Positions 44,622-54,089 of a DNA stretch of 64,000 nt are shown here, one piece after another; within the stretch, counting starts at the first letter, position 1, and each line of letters starts with the position of its first letter. The notes under the pieces were generated by a model. That model was not told the origin of the DNA and did no database searches. It saw nothing but the letters and a program-made list of their open reading frames with translations. The stretch is from Chitinophaga rupis (GTDB taxonomy: Bacteria; Bacteroidota; Bacteroidia; Chitinophagales; Chitinophagaceae): contig NZ_FOBB01000001.1 of the NCBI RefSeq assembly GCF_900109685.1, positions 372,001 through 436,000 of the forward strand, read 5' to 3'. A program made the translations under genes and the position numbers.

Positions 44622-47042
44622 CTATTCGGAGCGTAAGCTTTTTATGGGATTGGCCAATGCAGCTTTAACAGACTGGAAACTAATAGTACCCAGCGCAATG
44701 ATCATAGCCAGCACTCCGGCCATTATAAACACCCACCACTGAATGCTGATGCGGTAGCTGTACTGCTGCAGCCAGCTGCTCATGATCCACCAGGTTACCG
44801 GAAATGCAATTACAGCCGCTACGATCACCAGCCGTAAAAAGTCTTTGGATAAAAGGCGGGTAATATTAAATACGCTGGCCCCCAGTACTTTGCGTACACC
44901 TATTTCCTTGGTACGGCGTTCCGCAGTATAAGCGGCTAATCCAAACAATCCCAGGCAGGAGATCAGGATGGCTAATACTGCAAATACCCTGGACAGCTTA
45001 CTGACCAGCATTTCGCTCATAAACATATTATTGAACTGCGCATCTACAAAACCATACTCAAAAGGATAATCGGGGTTATCTTTTTTCATTACGCCGGCAA
45101 TTTTATCCAGCGCAGCTTCTGTATCACTTTGCTGCTTAATACGTATATACATGAACGTGGCAGCCTGGGGCAGGCAGAAAAATATTACCGGATCGGGCTT
45201 GCCATACATATTGCCATACACATAATCGTTTACTACGCCTATTACACGCAGGGTGAAGTTTTGATTGGGCACATTGCCAGGCATTGATATGATCTTGCCA
45301 ATAGCGCTGCCTTCCCCCAGCAACCGGGCCATAGCAGCCGTTACCAGCACATTAAGGTATTTTACGGTAGAATCCCTGGGAGTAGCATCCTCCGTCATCT
45401 CCACTATGTCTGAAGGTTTAAAGTCCCTGCCATCAACCAGCTGCATACCTGCTACGTTTATATACTCCGGGCTTACCACTCTTTGGGATACGAGGATCTG
45501 GCTGCCCGGTGGCTTACCTGCCCAGTCAAGATCCGTTGTATTATTACCGCTATAAATGGTTTCATGATCAGCCAGCGAAACATTGGTCACTACACCGGTA
45601 TTCAACAGGTCCTGTTTAATTACGGGAAAGCTCTTCAGCATATCGCCCTGCAAATTCATCTGGATCAGGTTATCTTTATTAAAACCCAGATTGCGGTGTT
45701 TTACATGCTGGATCTGCTGGTAAATGATAATAGTACCAATGATCAGCATAATAGACATCGCGAACTGCATGATCACCAGCCCTTTGCGGATAAACGTGGC
45801 GCTGCCTGTTTTGGCCTGCAATCCTTTTAATACTGCTACCGGGTTGAAGGACGATAAATAAAAAGACGGATAACTGCCCGCCACTATTCCGCATACCAGG
45901 GTAATACCCAGTAAAGCTGTTAAGTGTAATGGCTGCTGCAGTCCTAATACCAGCTCTTTCTGCACCAGCATGTTAAATGCAGGTAAGAACAGCGCCATGA
46001 TCAACACCGCTGCTATTGCCGCTATAAAGGCCATTGCCAAGGCTTCGCTCATAAACTGCAGCACCAGTCCGCTCTTACCTACGCCCAGCACCTTGCGTAC
46101 ACCTACTTCCCGAGCGCGCTTTTCACTGCGGGCAGTAGCCAGGTTCATGAAATTAATACAGGCAATAAGCAAAATGATCCAGGCAATAGTGGTAAACAGA
46201 CGTACATACATAATACGGCCGCTGCCGGTGGGCTTGCCGTTCCGAAATTCACCATACAGACGCCAGTAGCGCATATTGAATAGAAAGGGATGTATGATGG
46301 CGCCCGGTACTCTTTGTTTTATATAATTATACAGCAGCTTATCTACAGACGCCTGGGTTACGCCGGGTTTTAATTCTACAAAAGTTGTAAGACAGCTATT
46401 TTCCCAGCGCTGCGCCCAGGGGCTTTTGCGGTAATAGATCTCAAAGGGTGCTATCCATTCAAACTGCAGCGTGGAATTGGCAGGCAGGTCTTTCAATACA
46501 CCGGTAACCACATAATCCTGCTCCCGGTTCACCCGCACAGTTTTTCCCAATGCATTTTTTTCTGTTCCAAAAAATTTACGCGCTGTTTTTTCTGTGATCA
46601 CCAAAGAATAGAGCTGCGCAAAAGCGGTTTTGGGATTGCCCTGTACAAAAGGCAGGGTAAACATATCAAACAACGAAGCTTCTGCATACCGGCCGGTGGC
46701 GTATAATGGCTTATCGCCAATAGTGAACAGCAGGCTGGTCCCTTCCTCCGTGTACCTGCAGGTATTGGCAATACCGGGCAGCTCGGCTTTCATGGCAGGT
46801 GCCATTACACCCGGAGTAGAGGTATGGGTCGTTACGCCATTGTCCATATCGGAGTTTACCTTAGTAATGTACAGCCGGTCCTGCTTTACATGAAAGTTGT
46901 CAAAGGTCATTTCATCCTCCACCCATAAAAAGATCAATCCTGCGCAGGCCATACCTATTGCCAGCCCAAAGATGTTCAGGAAGCTATAGGTTTTGTTTTT
47001 CCAGAGGCTGCGTGTGGTGGTTTTGAAATAGGTGGCAAGCAT
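44622..47042 (-). CDS. FtsX/MacB-type ABC transporter permease
   Basis: An 806-residue inner-membrane protein with the layout of MacB-type permeases: N-terminal segment (FLNIFGLAIGMACAGLIFLWV), a periplasmic MacB core-like region (DNFHVKQDRLYITKVNSD; PFVQGNPKTAF), a first FtsX block with three segments around residues 285-425 (SEKRAREVGVRKVLG), a second core region, and a final FtsX block with AAYTAERRTKEIGVRKVLGAS and three segments. ATG 47042 (MLATYFKTTTRSL) is preferred. The paired ATPase is not adjacent, so it must be encoded elsewhere, as is common for this family in Bacteroidota. Substrate unknown. Confidence 0.87.
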   Translation of the reverse strand: MLATYFKTTTRSLWKNKTYSFLNIFGLAIGMACAGLIFLWVEDEMTFDNFHVKQDRLYITKVNSDMDNGVTTHTSTPGVMAPAMKAELPGIANTCRYTEEGTSLLFTIGDKPLYATGRYAEASLFDMFTLPFVQGNPKTAFAQLYSLVITEKTARKFFGTEKNALGKTVRVNREQDYVVTGVLKDLPANSTLQFEWIAPFEIYYRKSPWAQRWENSCLTTFVELKPGVTQASVDKLLYNYIKQRVPGAIIHPFLFNMRYWRLYGEFRNGKPTGSGRIMYVRLFTTIAWIILLIACINFMNLATARSEKRAREVGVRKVLGVGKSGLVLQFMSEALAMAFIAAIAAVLIMALFLPAFNMLVQKELVLGLQQPLHLTALLGITLVCGIVAGSYPSFYLSSFNPVAVLKGLQAKTGSATFIRKGLVIMQFAMSIMLIIGTIIIYQQIQHVKHRNLGFNKDNLIQMNLQGDMLKSFPVIKQDLLNTGVVTNVSLADHETIYSGNNTTDLDWAGKPPGSQILVSQRVVSPEYINVAGMQLVDGRDFKPSDIVEMTEDATPRDSTVKYLNVLVTAAMARLLGEGSAIGKIISMPGNVPNQNFTLRVIGVVNDYVYGNMYGKPDPVIFFCLPQAATFMYIRIKQQSDTEAALDKIAGVMKKDNPDYPFEYGFVDAQFNNMFMSEMLVSKLSRVFAVLAILISCLGLFGLAAYTAERRTKEIGVRKVLGASVFNITRLLSKDFLRLVIVAAVIAFPVTWWIMSSWLQQYSYRISIQWWVFIMAGVLAMIIALGTISFQSVKAALANPIKSLRSE

Positions 47043-47266
47043 AACTATTGGTTTGATCCGGATGGAGCACCAAGAAAGTGCCATCTTCCCATTCACTTAA
47101 AAACCAATCACTTGGAGATATAGATCTGCAGCAAACTGTCCGTTTGTAATACGGGCCATGTCCGGAAGCGAACAGTTTAAACCGACGTAGGATTGTGCGG
47201 GGAAGGCGGATCTTCTCTCGTCCAAACATGCATGTACCTGTACCATAGCTGGTGACCGTTGCCGGC

Positions 47267-48085
47267 TTAGTCAACCCCTTGCATGAATGCATTAAACGCT
47301 TTTATAAATTTCTGTTGTGTTCCCCGCGGAACATCATTATAAAAAGCTACCTGGAAATCCCTTTCCAGTGCTGCATTGGTGGTATTGGGGATATGAATGT
47401 TCCGCGAATGTACGATGCCGATTAACTGATCTTTTTCAAATACCAGCTGTATGCGCATTAACGGCGAAGGATCATCGATCCAGTTCTCATAATTGAAATA
47501 GGTGATGGACGGCGGCATGCGGTCATCTTTTTCCAGCTCAAAGTTGCTGATAAAAGGCTGCATAGTTTTGAGGGAACGGTCTGTTATCCTGCTTAGATAA
47601 TCCTCCAGTACATTTTCTATTATGGATTCCGGGTACAGGTTATCCTTATAGGTATAGCCGGTCAGCTCAGCCCAGGTTTTCTTCGTAGTGGTGCTGGTAC
47701 TAACCGGTATGTCTTTTAATATTTCACCTACCACCTTACCATCCACTATGATCTTGTGCCCTTTGCGGAGGGTATCCGTATCATAAGCATCATTCGGCAG
47801 CTCTGTAAGCAGCCCAATATTATACCAGCCATTTTTGCCTGTAGTGCTGTTAACCAGGGTGTGATCATTTAAAGAAAAGATCACTTCTCCATTGGCGCTG
47901 CTGCGGATATTGGCAGGGCCGTTTATTCTTTCACCGATCATAGGGCCGGTAAAGGTGGAGGGTTTTTCTTTGGTTACCGGTGCAGGAGTGGTGTGGGTAG
48001 TATCTGATTGATCATTGGTATTGGAGGATGTGTTACAGCTGGCAGCCAGGATAATGATGATAAAAAGTGTAAGGATATGCTTCAT
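47267..48085 (-). CDS. Lipoprotein with SH3-like domain
   Basis: A 272-residue lipoprotein. The signal MKHILTLFIIIILAASC ends in a lipobox (LAASC), followed by a Thr/Ser/Pro-rich linker. Residues 45-120 (IGERINGPANIRSSANGEVIFSL, NDHTLVNST, GWYNIGLL) match a bacterial SH3-like fold, often a peptidoglycan- or protein-contact module. The C-terminal half (LYPESIIENVLEDYLSRITDRSL; FNYENWIDDPSPLMRIQLVFEK) is not recognised. It is divergent from the unrecognised gene at 48176. Envelope localisation is likely. Confidence 0.72.
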   Translation of the reverse strand: MKHILTLFIIIILAASCNTSSNTNDQSDTTHTTPAPVTKEKPSTFTGPMIGERINGPANIRSSANGEVIFSLNDHTLVNSTTGKNGWYNIGLLTELPNDAYDTDTLRKGHKIIVDGKVVGEILKDIPVSTSTTTKKTWAELTGYTYKDNLYPESIIENVLEDYLSRITDRSLKTMQPFISNFELEKDDRMPPSITYFNYENWIDDPSPLMRIQLVFEKDQLIGIVHSRNIHIPNTTNAALERDFQVAFYNDVPRGTQQKFIKAFNAFMQGVD

Positions 48086-48175
48086 GCTGGTGACTAGGAT
48101 TTGAAGCGAAAAGTAGCAAAAATTAGACCTGGATTTGGGGCTTATTTTGTACTTTCAAAATTCACGCTCCTCTAT

Positions 48176-48889
48176 ATGAATCTGCTGAAGAAAATAAGGT
48201 CCCTTTTCCGCAAACCAACCCAGGCTGCTCCGATAACAACAATAACGGGAAGGCCTGTATATGACCTGGATACCTATATTGCCCTTCACCTGAAAGAGAC
48301 TGAAGAAACGGGCCAAAAATTCATACCCCGGTATGGAATTGACTTTAATGCTTTCCTTTATCAAGCTCAGATAGCAGACATTTTAAGAACGGAGATAATA
48401 GCCATGTTATACCAGAATAAAAAGATCCATGACTTCCTGGATAACGATCACTGGCATGAGAAAAACCCGCTTAACTTTCCCGGACCTTTTTACACCGGAC
48501 AAACTGATACATGCGGAACTGGCAACCCGGAGGCCCCGTTCAATGTGCTCTTTGATGCTAATGCCTGCGAATATGTATTCCGGCAACCCCGTAATTTTGC
48601 GGAGCTTATATGTGTAATGGACGCAGCAGCGGTTGAAGTATTTGACAGCTACTCCTGCAACGGTAATCAATACTGGACCTATGAAGCATGTAAAGAATGG
48701 TGGCGGCAAAAGCCGGAGTGGATACGGCAATTACAAGACCCGGAAATGCAGAAAGCAAATGGCGGCAATGAAAAACTTTACATTGATTACCTCGAAACTA
48801 CCGCGGAAACAGACCTGAGGAAGTACTGCTATTTCCTGGAACATCAGTATTACCCAACAGGTGAAAATATAAACCTGCCACCCCTTTAA
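48176..48889 (+). CDS. Unrecognised protein rich in Cys, Trp and aromatic residues
   Basis: A 237-residue protein without signal peptide or membrane segment. The mid-section is distinctive: FPGPFYTGQTDTCGTG, then PEAPFNVLFDANACEYVFRQ, NFAELICVMDAAAVEVFDSYSCN and YWTYEACKEWWRQKPEW. Repeated Cys and Trp and the small, soluble form recall immunity-type or metal-binding proteins, but no family is recognised and no toxin gene lies beside it. The upstream frame opens earlier (ATG 48101), but ATG 48176 (MNLLKKIRSLFRKP) is preferred for its basic N-terminus. A convergent terminator follows. Confidence 0.6.
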   Translation: MNLLKKIRSLFRKPTQAAPITTITGRPVYDLDTYIALHLKETEETGQKFIPRYGIDFNAFLYQAQIADILRTEIIAMLYQNKKIHDFLDNDHWHEKNPLNFPGPFYTGQTDTCGTGNPEAPFNVLFDANACEYVFRQPRNFAELICVMDAAAVEVFDSYSCNGNQYWTYEACKEWWRQKPEWIRQLQDPEMQKANGGNEKLYIDYLETTAETDLRKYCYFLEHQYYPTGENINLPPL

Positions 48890-48905
48890 TTTTGTTACAA
48901 AAAAC

Positions 48906-48953
48906 AATGGGAACAATTAAGCGGCATACGCCACCTAACCATTCCCATTTTTT
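48906..48953. terminator. Convergent terminator before the alginate lyase-like gene
   Basis: AATGGGAA (48906-48913) and TTCCCATT (48942-48949) pair, with a smaller inner GGC-ATAC-GCC hairpin; T-run follows on plus and A-run on the left (T-run on minus). It separates two convergent genes. Confidence 0.6.
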
Positions 48954-48979
48954 CACTATGTATTAATCTCCGCTTATGG

Positions 48980-50143
48980 TTACAGCGGTACGTTAAAATG
49001 CGTATAAGTAGTAAAACCTAAGAAGGTATTATCATTCGGTATGCTCAGCGGGTCCTGCAAATTCCTTAAATATTCCAGGTTGCTGGTTTTGTAATAATTG
49101 TACGCTACTTCTGTGCCCGGGAACACAGGACTGGAAGTAGTGCAATAGTTACAGCCGGTGCTGCGGTTATAAGCCGCGCGCATGAAGTTATACCCCAGGC
49201 TGATCAGGTTTGAGTTGTAGGTGTAAATACCATTATCCCCCTGGATACGCGCCAGCTCTGCACCGTAGGCAAAAGCCGTTAAGGAATACTGGAAGTGCAC
49301 ACAATCCTGGCGGTCGCACAGCTCAGGAATAGAGCCATCTGATTTAACAATAATAGGCAGGTATTTTACCAGGTCGTTATAACCATTCTGGTATACCGTA
49401 ACACTGTTCAGGAAAATGCCGATCGCCATTTTTGCATAGGCGGCAGAAGCGTTCCAGTTGTTGTTGTAAACCGGGCATTTGTTGATATAGTTATTCTTAA
49501 CGTTGTTCAGGTAGTTAGAGAACTGCGCAATGTCTGCATCAGACCAGCCGGAGGATTTGCCGAATGGTTTATAATAGCGGATGATCTCTGCTGCAGCTAC
49601 GAAGCTGGGCGTTGTCCAGGAGGCTTCCAGCGCCGGCTGCAGGGCATTGGTGCTGGAATTTAATAAGGCGTAGTTCTTAAACGTATAAGACCAGCCGTTC
49701 AGGATCTGGATAGCCTGCTTGGCATAGGTATCGGTACCGGTTTTAGCCCAGCGCAACGCTAAACCATATGCTAATTCCGCATCGCGCCGGATCTGGCTTT
49801 TAGAGGGCGATGTAGCGCCGTTGGAACCTACTACAACTGTGGCGTAGAAAGAGGTAGGTACAGTCTGACCGTTAACGTAGTCCAGTACTTTCTGGTAAGA
49901 CGCTAAACGGGCAGCATCGCCACCATTGGCCTGGCCGCCGATATAATCCAGGCTGGCCTGCGTGTTTAAAACACCGGGGTGCACGAAAGAAGTAATAGCC
50001 GGAGCAGCCAGCGCCACAGGACTTACCTCCATTTTATCGATCGTATCTTTACTGGTAGCTCCCTGTTTGGTACAGCTGTACAGGGTAGATGCAGACAACA
50101 GCAGGCTGATGCCCAGCAAGCGGGAATTCATGTGTTTCTTCAT
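48980..50143 (-). CDS. Alginate lyase-like secreted lipoprotein (PL5-type)
   Basis: A 387-residue protein with a lipoprotein signal (LLLSASTLYSC, lipobox LYSC). The body is an all-alpha domain matching the alginate lyase family PL5: DAELAYGLALRWAKTGTD, AQILNGWSYTF-like text, PSFVAAAEIIRYYKPFG, NNWNASAAYAKMAIGIFL and LPIIVKSDGSIPELCDRQDC, with a His/Asn/Tyr-rich region likely at the catalytic cleft. Such enzymes cut poly-mannuronate by beta-elimination. A surface or periplasmic role is inferred; chain preference is unknown. Confidence 0.83.
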   Translation of the reverse strand: MKKHMNSRLLGISLLLSASTLYSCTKQGATSKDTIDKMEVSPVALAAPAITSFVHPGVLNTQASLDYIGGQANGGDAARLASYQKVLDYVNGQTVPTSFYATVVVGSNGATSPSKSQIRRDAELAYGLALRWAKTGTDTYAKQAIQILNGWSYTFKNYALLNSSTNALQPALEASWTTPSFVAAAEIIRYYKPFGKSSGWSDADIAQFSNYLNNVKNNYINKCPVYNNNWNASAAYAKMAIGIFLNSVTVYQNGYNDLVKYLPIIVKSDGSIPELCDRQDCVHFQYSLTAFAYGAELARIQGDNGIYTYNSNLISLGYNFMRAAYNRSTGCNYCTTSSPVFPGTEVAYNYYKTSNLEYLRNLQDPLSIPNDNTFLGFTTYTHFNVPL

Positions 50144-50503
50144 AAGAAAAAAAAGGGATTTGTGTGGTTAGAGGATTTGGTTTTGGTTTAAAGAATGATC
50201 TAATACGGATATGGCTTATGCGATGACGTGATTGCTAAAACAGTACAATTAAAGATCCATGGAATTTTACACAGTGCGCTCGTAATGCAACGTAAATTAA
50301 TAAACCAACTTAATATTTACAAATATTTTTAATTGCAATCGTTTGTGTATAGATAAAATCAAATATTTCCTCATTTATATGAATATTTGGAAATCAAATG
50401 CTAAAGTAATTTTGCTGCGACAGTACTGCAGTTAAAAGTCCATTCCGATTTTTTTTATCTTACAGGCTGCGTCATTTTTTAAACCTAATCTGATATTGTA
50501 GTT
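50144..50503. other. AT-rich divergent intergenic region
   Basis: 360 bp without a gene, lying between the divergent alginate lyase-like and epimerase-like genes. It carries the probable epimerase promoter (50386-50414). Short AAATATTT-type inverted repeats occur near 50361-50388. No coding frame is convincing. Confidence 0.5.
50386..50414 (+). promoter_or_regulatory. Promoter of the epimerase-like gene (TTTG / TAnnTTTG)
   Basis: TTTG at 50386-50389 and TAATTTTG at 50407-50414 with 17 bp between them match the Bacteroidota -33/-7 arrangement. It leaves a leader of about 85 nt before ATG 50504. Confidence 0.5.
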
Positions 50504-51490
50504 ATGAAAGTTTTAGTTACCGGAAGCGCCGGTCACTTGGGTGAAGCGCTGGTGCGCACCCTGCGGGATATGCAGTACGAAGTGATTAGCCTGGATATAC
50601 TGGCCTCTCCTTTTACTACGCATACCGGTTCAATTGTGGATCGTGATTTCGTTAAAAGCTGTATGCAGGGCGTACAAACTGTTTTCCATACCGCCACCCT
50701 GCATAAACCACATGTGGGCACCCATAGCCTGCAGCAATTCATTGATACAAACATTACAGGCACGCTCAATCTCTTACAGGAATCTGTTGCCGCGGGAGTG
50801 GAAAGTTTTCTGTTTACCAGCACTACCAGTGTTTTTGGCGATGCGCTGGTACCACCGGCAGGCGAGCCGGCTGCCTGGATAACGGAAACGGTTATACCGG
50901 TTCCTAAAAATATTTATGGCGTTACCAAAGCCGCTGCAGAAGATCTTTGCCAGCTGTTTTACCGCAATCATAAGCTGCCCTGCCTGGTGCTGCGTACCTC
51001 CCGCTTTTTCCCGGAAGAAGATGATCATAAAGGCATGCGTGATGCTTATGCGGACGCTAACCTGAAAACAAACGAATATCTTTTTCGCCGGGTAGATATT
51101 GAAGATGCCGTAAGCGCGCACATTGCAGCAGCTCCGCGTGCAAAGGATATTGGCTTCGGCAAATATATTATCAGCGCCACTACCCCTTTCCAGCCCGGCG
51201 ATATGCAGGCGCTGCGCGATCATGCGCCGCAGGTGGTAGAAAAGTATGTGCCGGAGTATGCGGCCTTATACCAGCAACACGGCTGGCGCATGCATCCCAG
51301 CCTGGACCGTGTATATGTAAATGAAAAAGCGCGCAGGGAGCTGGGCTGGCAGCCAAAGTATGATTTCCATTACCTGATGGAACGCTTAAAAACAACGGAC
51401 GATCTGCGAAGCCCTATGGCAAAGCTGATCGGCGCTAAAGGGTACCATGCAGAAGCTTTTTCTGAAGGGCCTTACCCGGTGCAGCATTAA
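50504..51490 (+). CDS. NAD-dependent epimerase/dehydratase family protein
   Basis: A 328-residue extended short-chain dehydrogenase. The N-terminal MKVLVTGSAGHLGEALVRTL carries the GxxGxxG nucleotide-binding motif, VFHTATLHKPH the NNAG-like region, FLFTSTTSVFG the Ser of the triad and YGVTKAAAEDLCQ the catalytic YxxxK. Relatives are nucleotide-sugar epimerases and reductases; the substrate is unknown. It is preceded by a candidate promoter and followed, at 152 bp, by a dihydrofolate-reductase-like gene with its own candidate promoter. Confidence 0.86.
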   Translation: MKVLVTGSAGHLGEALVRTLRDMQYEVISLDILASPFTTHTGSIVDRDFVKSCMQGVQTVFHTATLHKPHVGTHSLQQFIDTNITGTLNLLQESVAAGVESFLFTSTTSVFGDALVPPAGEPAAWITETVIPVPKNIYGVTKAAAEDLCQLFYRNHKLPCLVLRTSRFFPEEDDHKGMRDAYADANLKTNEYLFRRVDIEDAVSAHIAAAPRAKDIGFGKYIISATTPFQPGDMQALRDHAPQVVEKYVPEYAALYQQHGWRMHPSLDRVYVNEKARRELGWQPKYDFHYLMERLKTTDDLRSPMAKLIGAKGYHAEAFSEGPYPVQH

Positions 51491-51615
51491 GGACTCTTTT
51501 CATCATGATAAGCAAAGCAGCGGTATCAGTTATCGCTGCTTTACTATTTTATATATGGCACAAAGTCCCCCCTTTAATGTCTGATTCACCCGCCCAGGGA
51601 CACCGGCAGGCAACC

Positions 51616-51623
51616 TACATTTG
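51616..51623 (+). promoter_or_regulatory. -7 element for the DHFR-like gene
   Basis: TACATTTG, an exact TAnnTTTG match, 19 bp before ATG 51643. It supports this start over the longer frame beginning at 51505. Confidence 0.45.
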
Positions 51624-51642
51624 TATCATAAACAAATTGATC

Positions 51643-52233
51643 ATGAGAAAGCTAATACTGCAAGTACAAACATCGGTTGATGGCTACATGGCCGGCAAAG
51701 ACGGCGGCGCCAGCTGGATGTTATGGAACTGGGGCAATGACTGGAACTGGGATGCGGATCTGCAGCAATACCATACGGATCTCACCGCATCTGTTGATTG
51801 CATACTGCTTAGCCGGAAAATGGCAACGGAAGGTTTCATTCACCACTGGGCCGGCATGGCAAAACAAACCGGTAACTCACAGGCACGGTTTGCCGGTAAT
51901 ATCACCAAAGCGCAAAAAGTGGTATTTACTAAAACGCTGCAAAGAGCTGAATGGGATAATACAGTACTTGCCAAGGGAGATCTTTCCGAAGAAGTTAATA
52001 AGCTCAAACAGGCGCCAGGTAAGAATCTTATTGCTTATGGCGGCGCCAGCTTTGCGGGCTCGCTATTAAAAGCCGGGTTGGTGGATGAGCTGCACCTGGT
52101 GGTTAATCCAGTCGCTATTGGAGATGGGTTATCTGTCTTCAGCAGCTTAGCAGGCCCGCTACCTTTCTCTTTAATTGCTGCTACAGGTTATAAAAGCGGT
52201 ATGGTGCTGTTGAAATACGGCAAACCATCCTAA
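51643..52233 (+). CDS. Dihydrofolate reductase-like protein (RibD C-terminal fold)
   Basis: A 196-residue protein of the 'dihydrofolate reductase family' group related to the RibD C-terminal domain. KLILQVQTSVDGYMAG begins the central sheet; DCILLSRKMATEGF and LIAYGGASFAGSLLKAGLVDEL carry the NADPH-binding GG motif and the typical VDELHLVVNPVAIGDG follow. These proteins are widespread and mostly uncharacterised, and the folate site is not evident. ATG 51643 is well supported by the -7 element. A terminator follows 3 bp after the stop. Confidence 0.87.
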   Translation: MRKLILQVQTSVDGYMAGKDGGASWMLWNWGNDWNWDADLQQYHTDLTASVDCILLSRKMATEGFIHHWAGMAKQTGNSQARFAGNITKAQKVVFTKTLQRAEWDNTVLAKGDLSEEVNKLKQAPGKNLIAYGGASFAGSLLKAGLVDELHLVVNPVAIGDGLSVFSSLAGPLPFSLIAATGYKSGMVLLKYGKPS

Positions 52234-52235
52234 AG

Positions 52236-52270
52236 AAGAAAGCCGCATCTAATGTAGATACGGCTTTCTT
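52236..52270. terminator. Bidirectional terminator between DHFR-like and dehydrogenase genes
   Basis: AAGAAAGCCGCATCT (52236-52250), loop AATGT, AGATACGGCTTTCTT (52256-52270): 15-bp stem with one C/A mismatch and A/T-rich ends, suiting the convergent genes on both sides. Confidence 0.8.
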
Positions 52271-52277
52271 CATATTT

Positions 52278-53129
52278 TCATGAAACGGCATCTTTGCCGA
52301 TCACCGTCCAGTCGTCATTTCCATGCCCTTTTTCAATCCAGCGGTCCATTTCTTTAGCAATGGCGGGTATCACGGCTAAGTGAGTACCGCCTTTTGCAGC
52401 TGCTTCCATGAACAAGCCGGTATCTTTCCGGGCCATATTCAATTCCCATGAAGGCTGATCGTACTGGCCGCTCGATACTCTTTTCAGCCGTGCAGGCAGC
52501 ATAGCCGCAGGGTTCCAGGAATCAAACAATGTAGAGATATCGCCCAGCGGTATGTTCAATGCTTTTGCCAGTGAAAGCGTATCTGCAATACCTGCCGTAA
52601 AGCTTACCAGGAATAGATTGCCAATCAGCTTCATACCGGCGGCTCTGCCCTCTTCCGCACCAAAGTTGATCACCTTACCGGTCATTTGTGACAAAGCCGG
52701 CTCCAGCTTTTTAATTACTTCCTGATCGCCGGATACCAGCATATAACCGGTGCTTTCCAGCGCATTTTGCGGACCCATAAATACCGGCGCATGCAGGTAG
52801 GTAAAGCCGCGCGCCTTCCAGTCTTTAGTTCTTTGTATAGCGCCTTCTGCAGAAGTGGTGGTGTGATCAATAATGATGGCGCCTGGTTTAAAACCTGCGC
52901 TGGCATTGGCCAGCACTTCGTTTACAGCGGCATCATCCTTAACAACTATATGGATCACATCTGCACCGCGTACAGCATCAGCTACCTCCGCAAATGCTTT
53001 GGCGCCGTCTGCCTCCAGCGCAGTGGCTTTAGATGCCGTTCTGTTCCAAACCTGCACCTGTACGCCTTTTCTGATCATTGCTCTTACAAAATTGGCCCCT
53101 AAAAGGCCCATGCCTAAGAATGCTACCAT
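52278..53129 (-). CDS. NAD(P)-dependent beta-hydroxyacid dehydrogenase family protein
   Basis: A 283-residue protein of the 3-hydroxyisobutyrate dehydrogenase / 6-phosphogluconate dehydrogenase-like family. MVAFLGMGLLGANFVRAMI is the GxGxxG Rossmann motif; VWNRTASKATAL marks NADP preference; DHTTTSAEGAIQ and GMKLIGNLFL (with the catalytic lysine) follow; the helical C-terminus ends WELNMARKDTGLFMEAAAK. Members reduce beta-hydroxyacids or imines; the substrate is unknown. ATG 53129 is the family start. It lies 46 bp from the NmrA-like gene on the same strand, so they may be co-transcribed. Confidence 0.86.
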   Translation of the reverse strand: MVAFLGMGLLGANFVRAMIRKGVQVQVWNRTASKATALEADGAKAFAEVADAVRGADVIHIVVKDDAAVNEVLANASAGFKPGAIIIDHTTTSAEGAIQRTKDWKARGFTYLHAPVFMGPQNALESTGYMLVSGDQEVIKKLEPALSQMTGKVINFGAEEGRAAGMKLIGNLFLVSFTAGIADTLSLAKALNIPLGDISTLFDSWNPAAMLPARLKRVSSGQYDQPSWELNMARKDTGLFMEAAAKGGTHLAVIPAIAKEMDRWIEKGHGNDDWTVIGKDAVS

Positions 53130-53175
53130 TGTTCCTTGATTTGAAATAAAGATAGCAAATGTGCATTGTATATGG

Positions 53176-54069
53176 CTATACGTTTTTATACACGCCTGCA
53201 AACTCCTGTGCAAAATCTGCCAGCTGCACTTTTCCAAAAGCAGTATCCCGGTGCTTGCGGTAATCATCCAGTAAAATACCGCTGCGCAAAGCAACACCTA
53301 TTTCAAGGATATATACCCTTGCCATTTCCTCCGACAAACCGTTCTGCAGCATGCCCTGTAACATATCTTCATCCGAAAAGCCTATCCATTGCAGGTTTGG
53401 CTTACCAATGGCTTCTCCTAATGCCGCTGCTATCTGACCGCCATTCTTTTCATCACCGGCTATATAACGTACCTGCTTACCACTAAAATTCAGGGTATCC
53501 AATGCCTCCGCAGCAGCAGCTGCAATATCTGCCGGGTGCGATAACACCATATTTACCGTAGCATCAAAGTTATTGCCGATAATATGCTGATGTTTTATCA
53601 TCCCCATTGCGCCAAAGAAGTTGGTATAGAACATACCGGGCCGCAGGTGTAATACATGGGTATCTTTTAAAGCATTCAACCTGGCTTCCACATAATGGTT
53701 AGCGCCGGCAGGCCCGGGGCCATCAGGCATATGCGCGCCAATGCTGCTCAGGTTCACCACGTGCTGCACGCCGGTTTGCGTAATGGCATTGGCATACCTT
53801 TCACCGGCTGCTTTCATATAAGCCCGGAGATCTTTGGAAGTGTAGTTAGGCGGTATCATGGTAAATACGGCATCTGCCTTTTCAAATGCGCGCAATAAAA
53901 GATCAGCATCTTCTATAGAGCCTATAACCGGAATAGCGTTCAGGGCCTCAATAGCGGCTGCTTTCGCCGGATCGTGACTTACCACCCTTACCCGGTGTCC
54001 TTTTGCGGTTAATGTTTCCGTAAGGCGCCGGCCTATATTGCCCAGCGATCCTGTAATAGTAATGTTCAT
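53176..54069 (-). CDS. NmrA-like NAD(P)-binding protein
   Basis: A 297-residue atypical short-chain dehydrogenase. MNITITGSLGNIGRRLTETL carries the Rossmann motif, VRVVSHDPAKAAA follows, and MIPPNYTSKDLRAYM and HVVNLSSIGAHMPDG are typical of the NmrA/azoreductase-like group, whose members sense NADP or reduce quinones. ATG 54069 is preferred. The divergent HxlR-type regulator and the shared palindromic site suggest redox- or electrophile-responsive expression. Substrate unknown. Confidence 0.86.
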   Translation of the reverse strand: MNITITGSLGNIGRRLTETLTAKGHRVRVVSHDPAKAAAIEALNAIPVIGSIEDADLLLRAFEKADAVFTMIPPNYTSKDLRAYMKAAGERYANAITQTGVQHVVNLSSIGAHMPDGPGPAGANHYVEARLNALKDTHVLHLRPGMFYTNFFGAMGMIKHQHIIGNNFDATVNMVLSHPADIAAAAAEALDTLNFSGKQVRYIAGDEKNGGQIAAALGEAIGKPNLQWIGFSDEDMLQGMLQNGLSEEMARVYILEIGVALRSGILLDDYRKHRDTAFGKVQLADFAQEFAGVYKNV

Positions 54070-54089
54070 AGCTTTAAATTTTACAGCAT

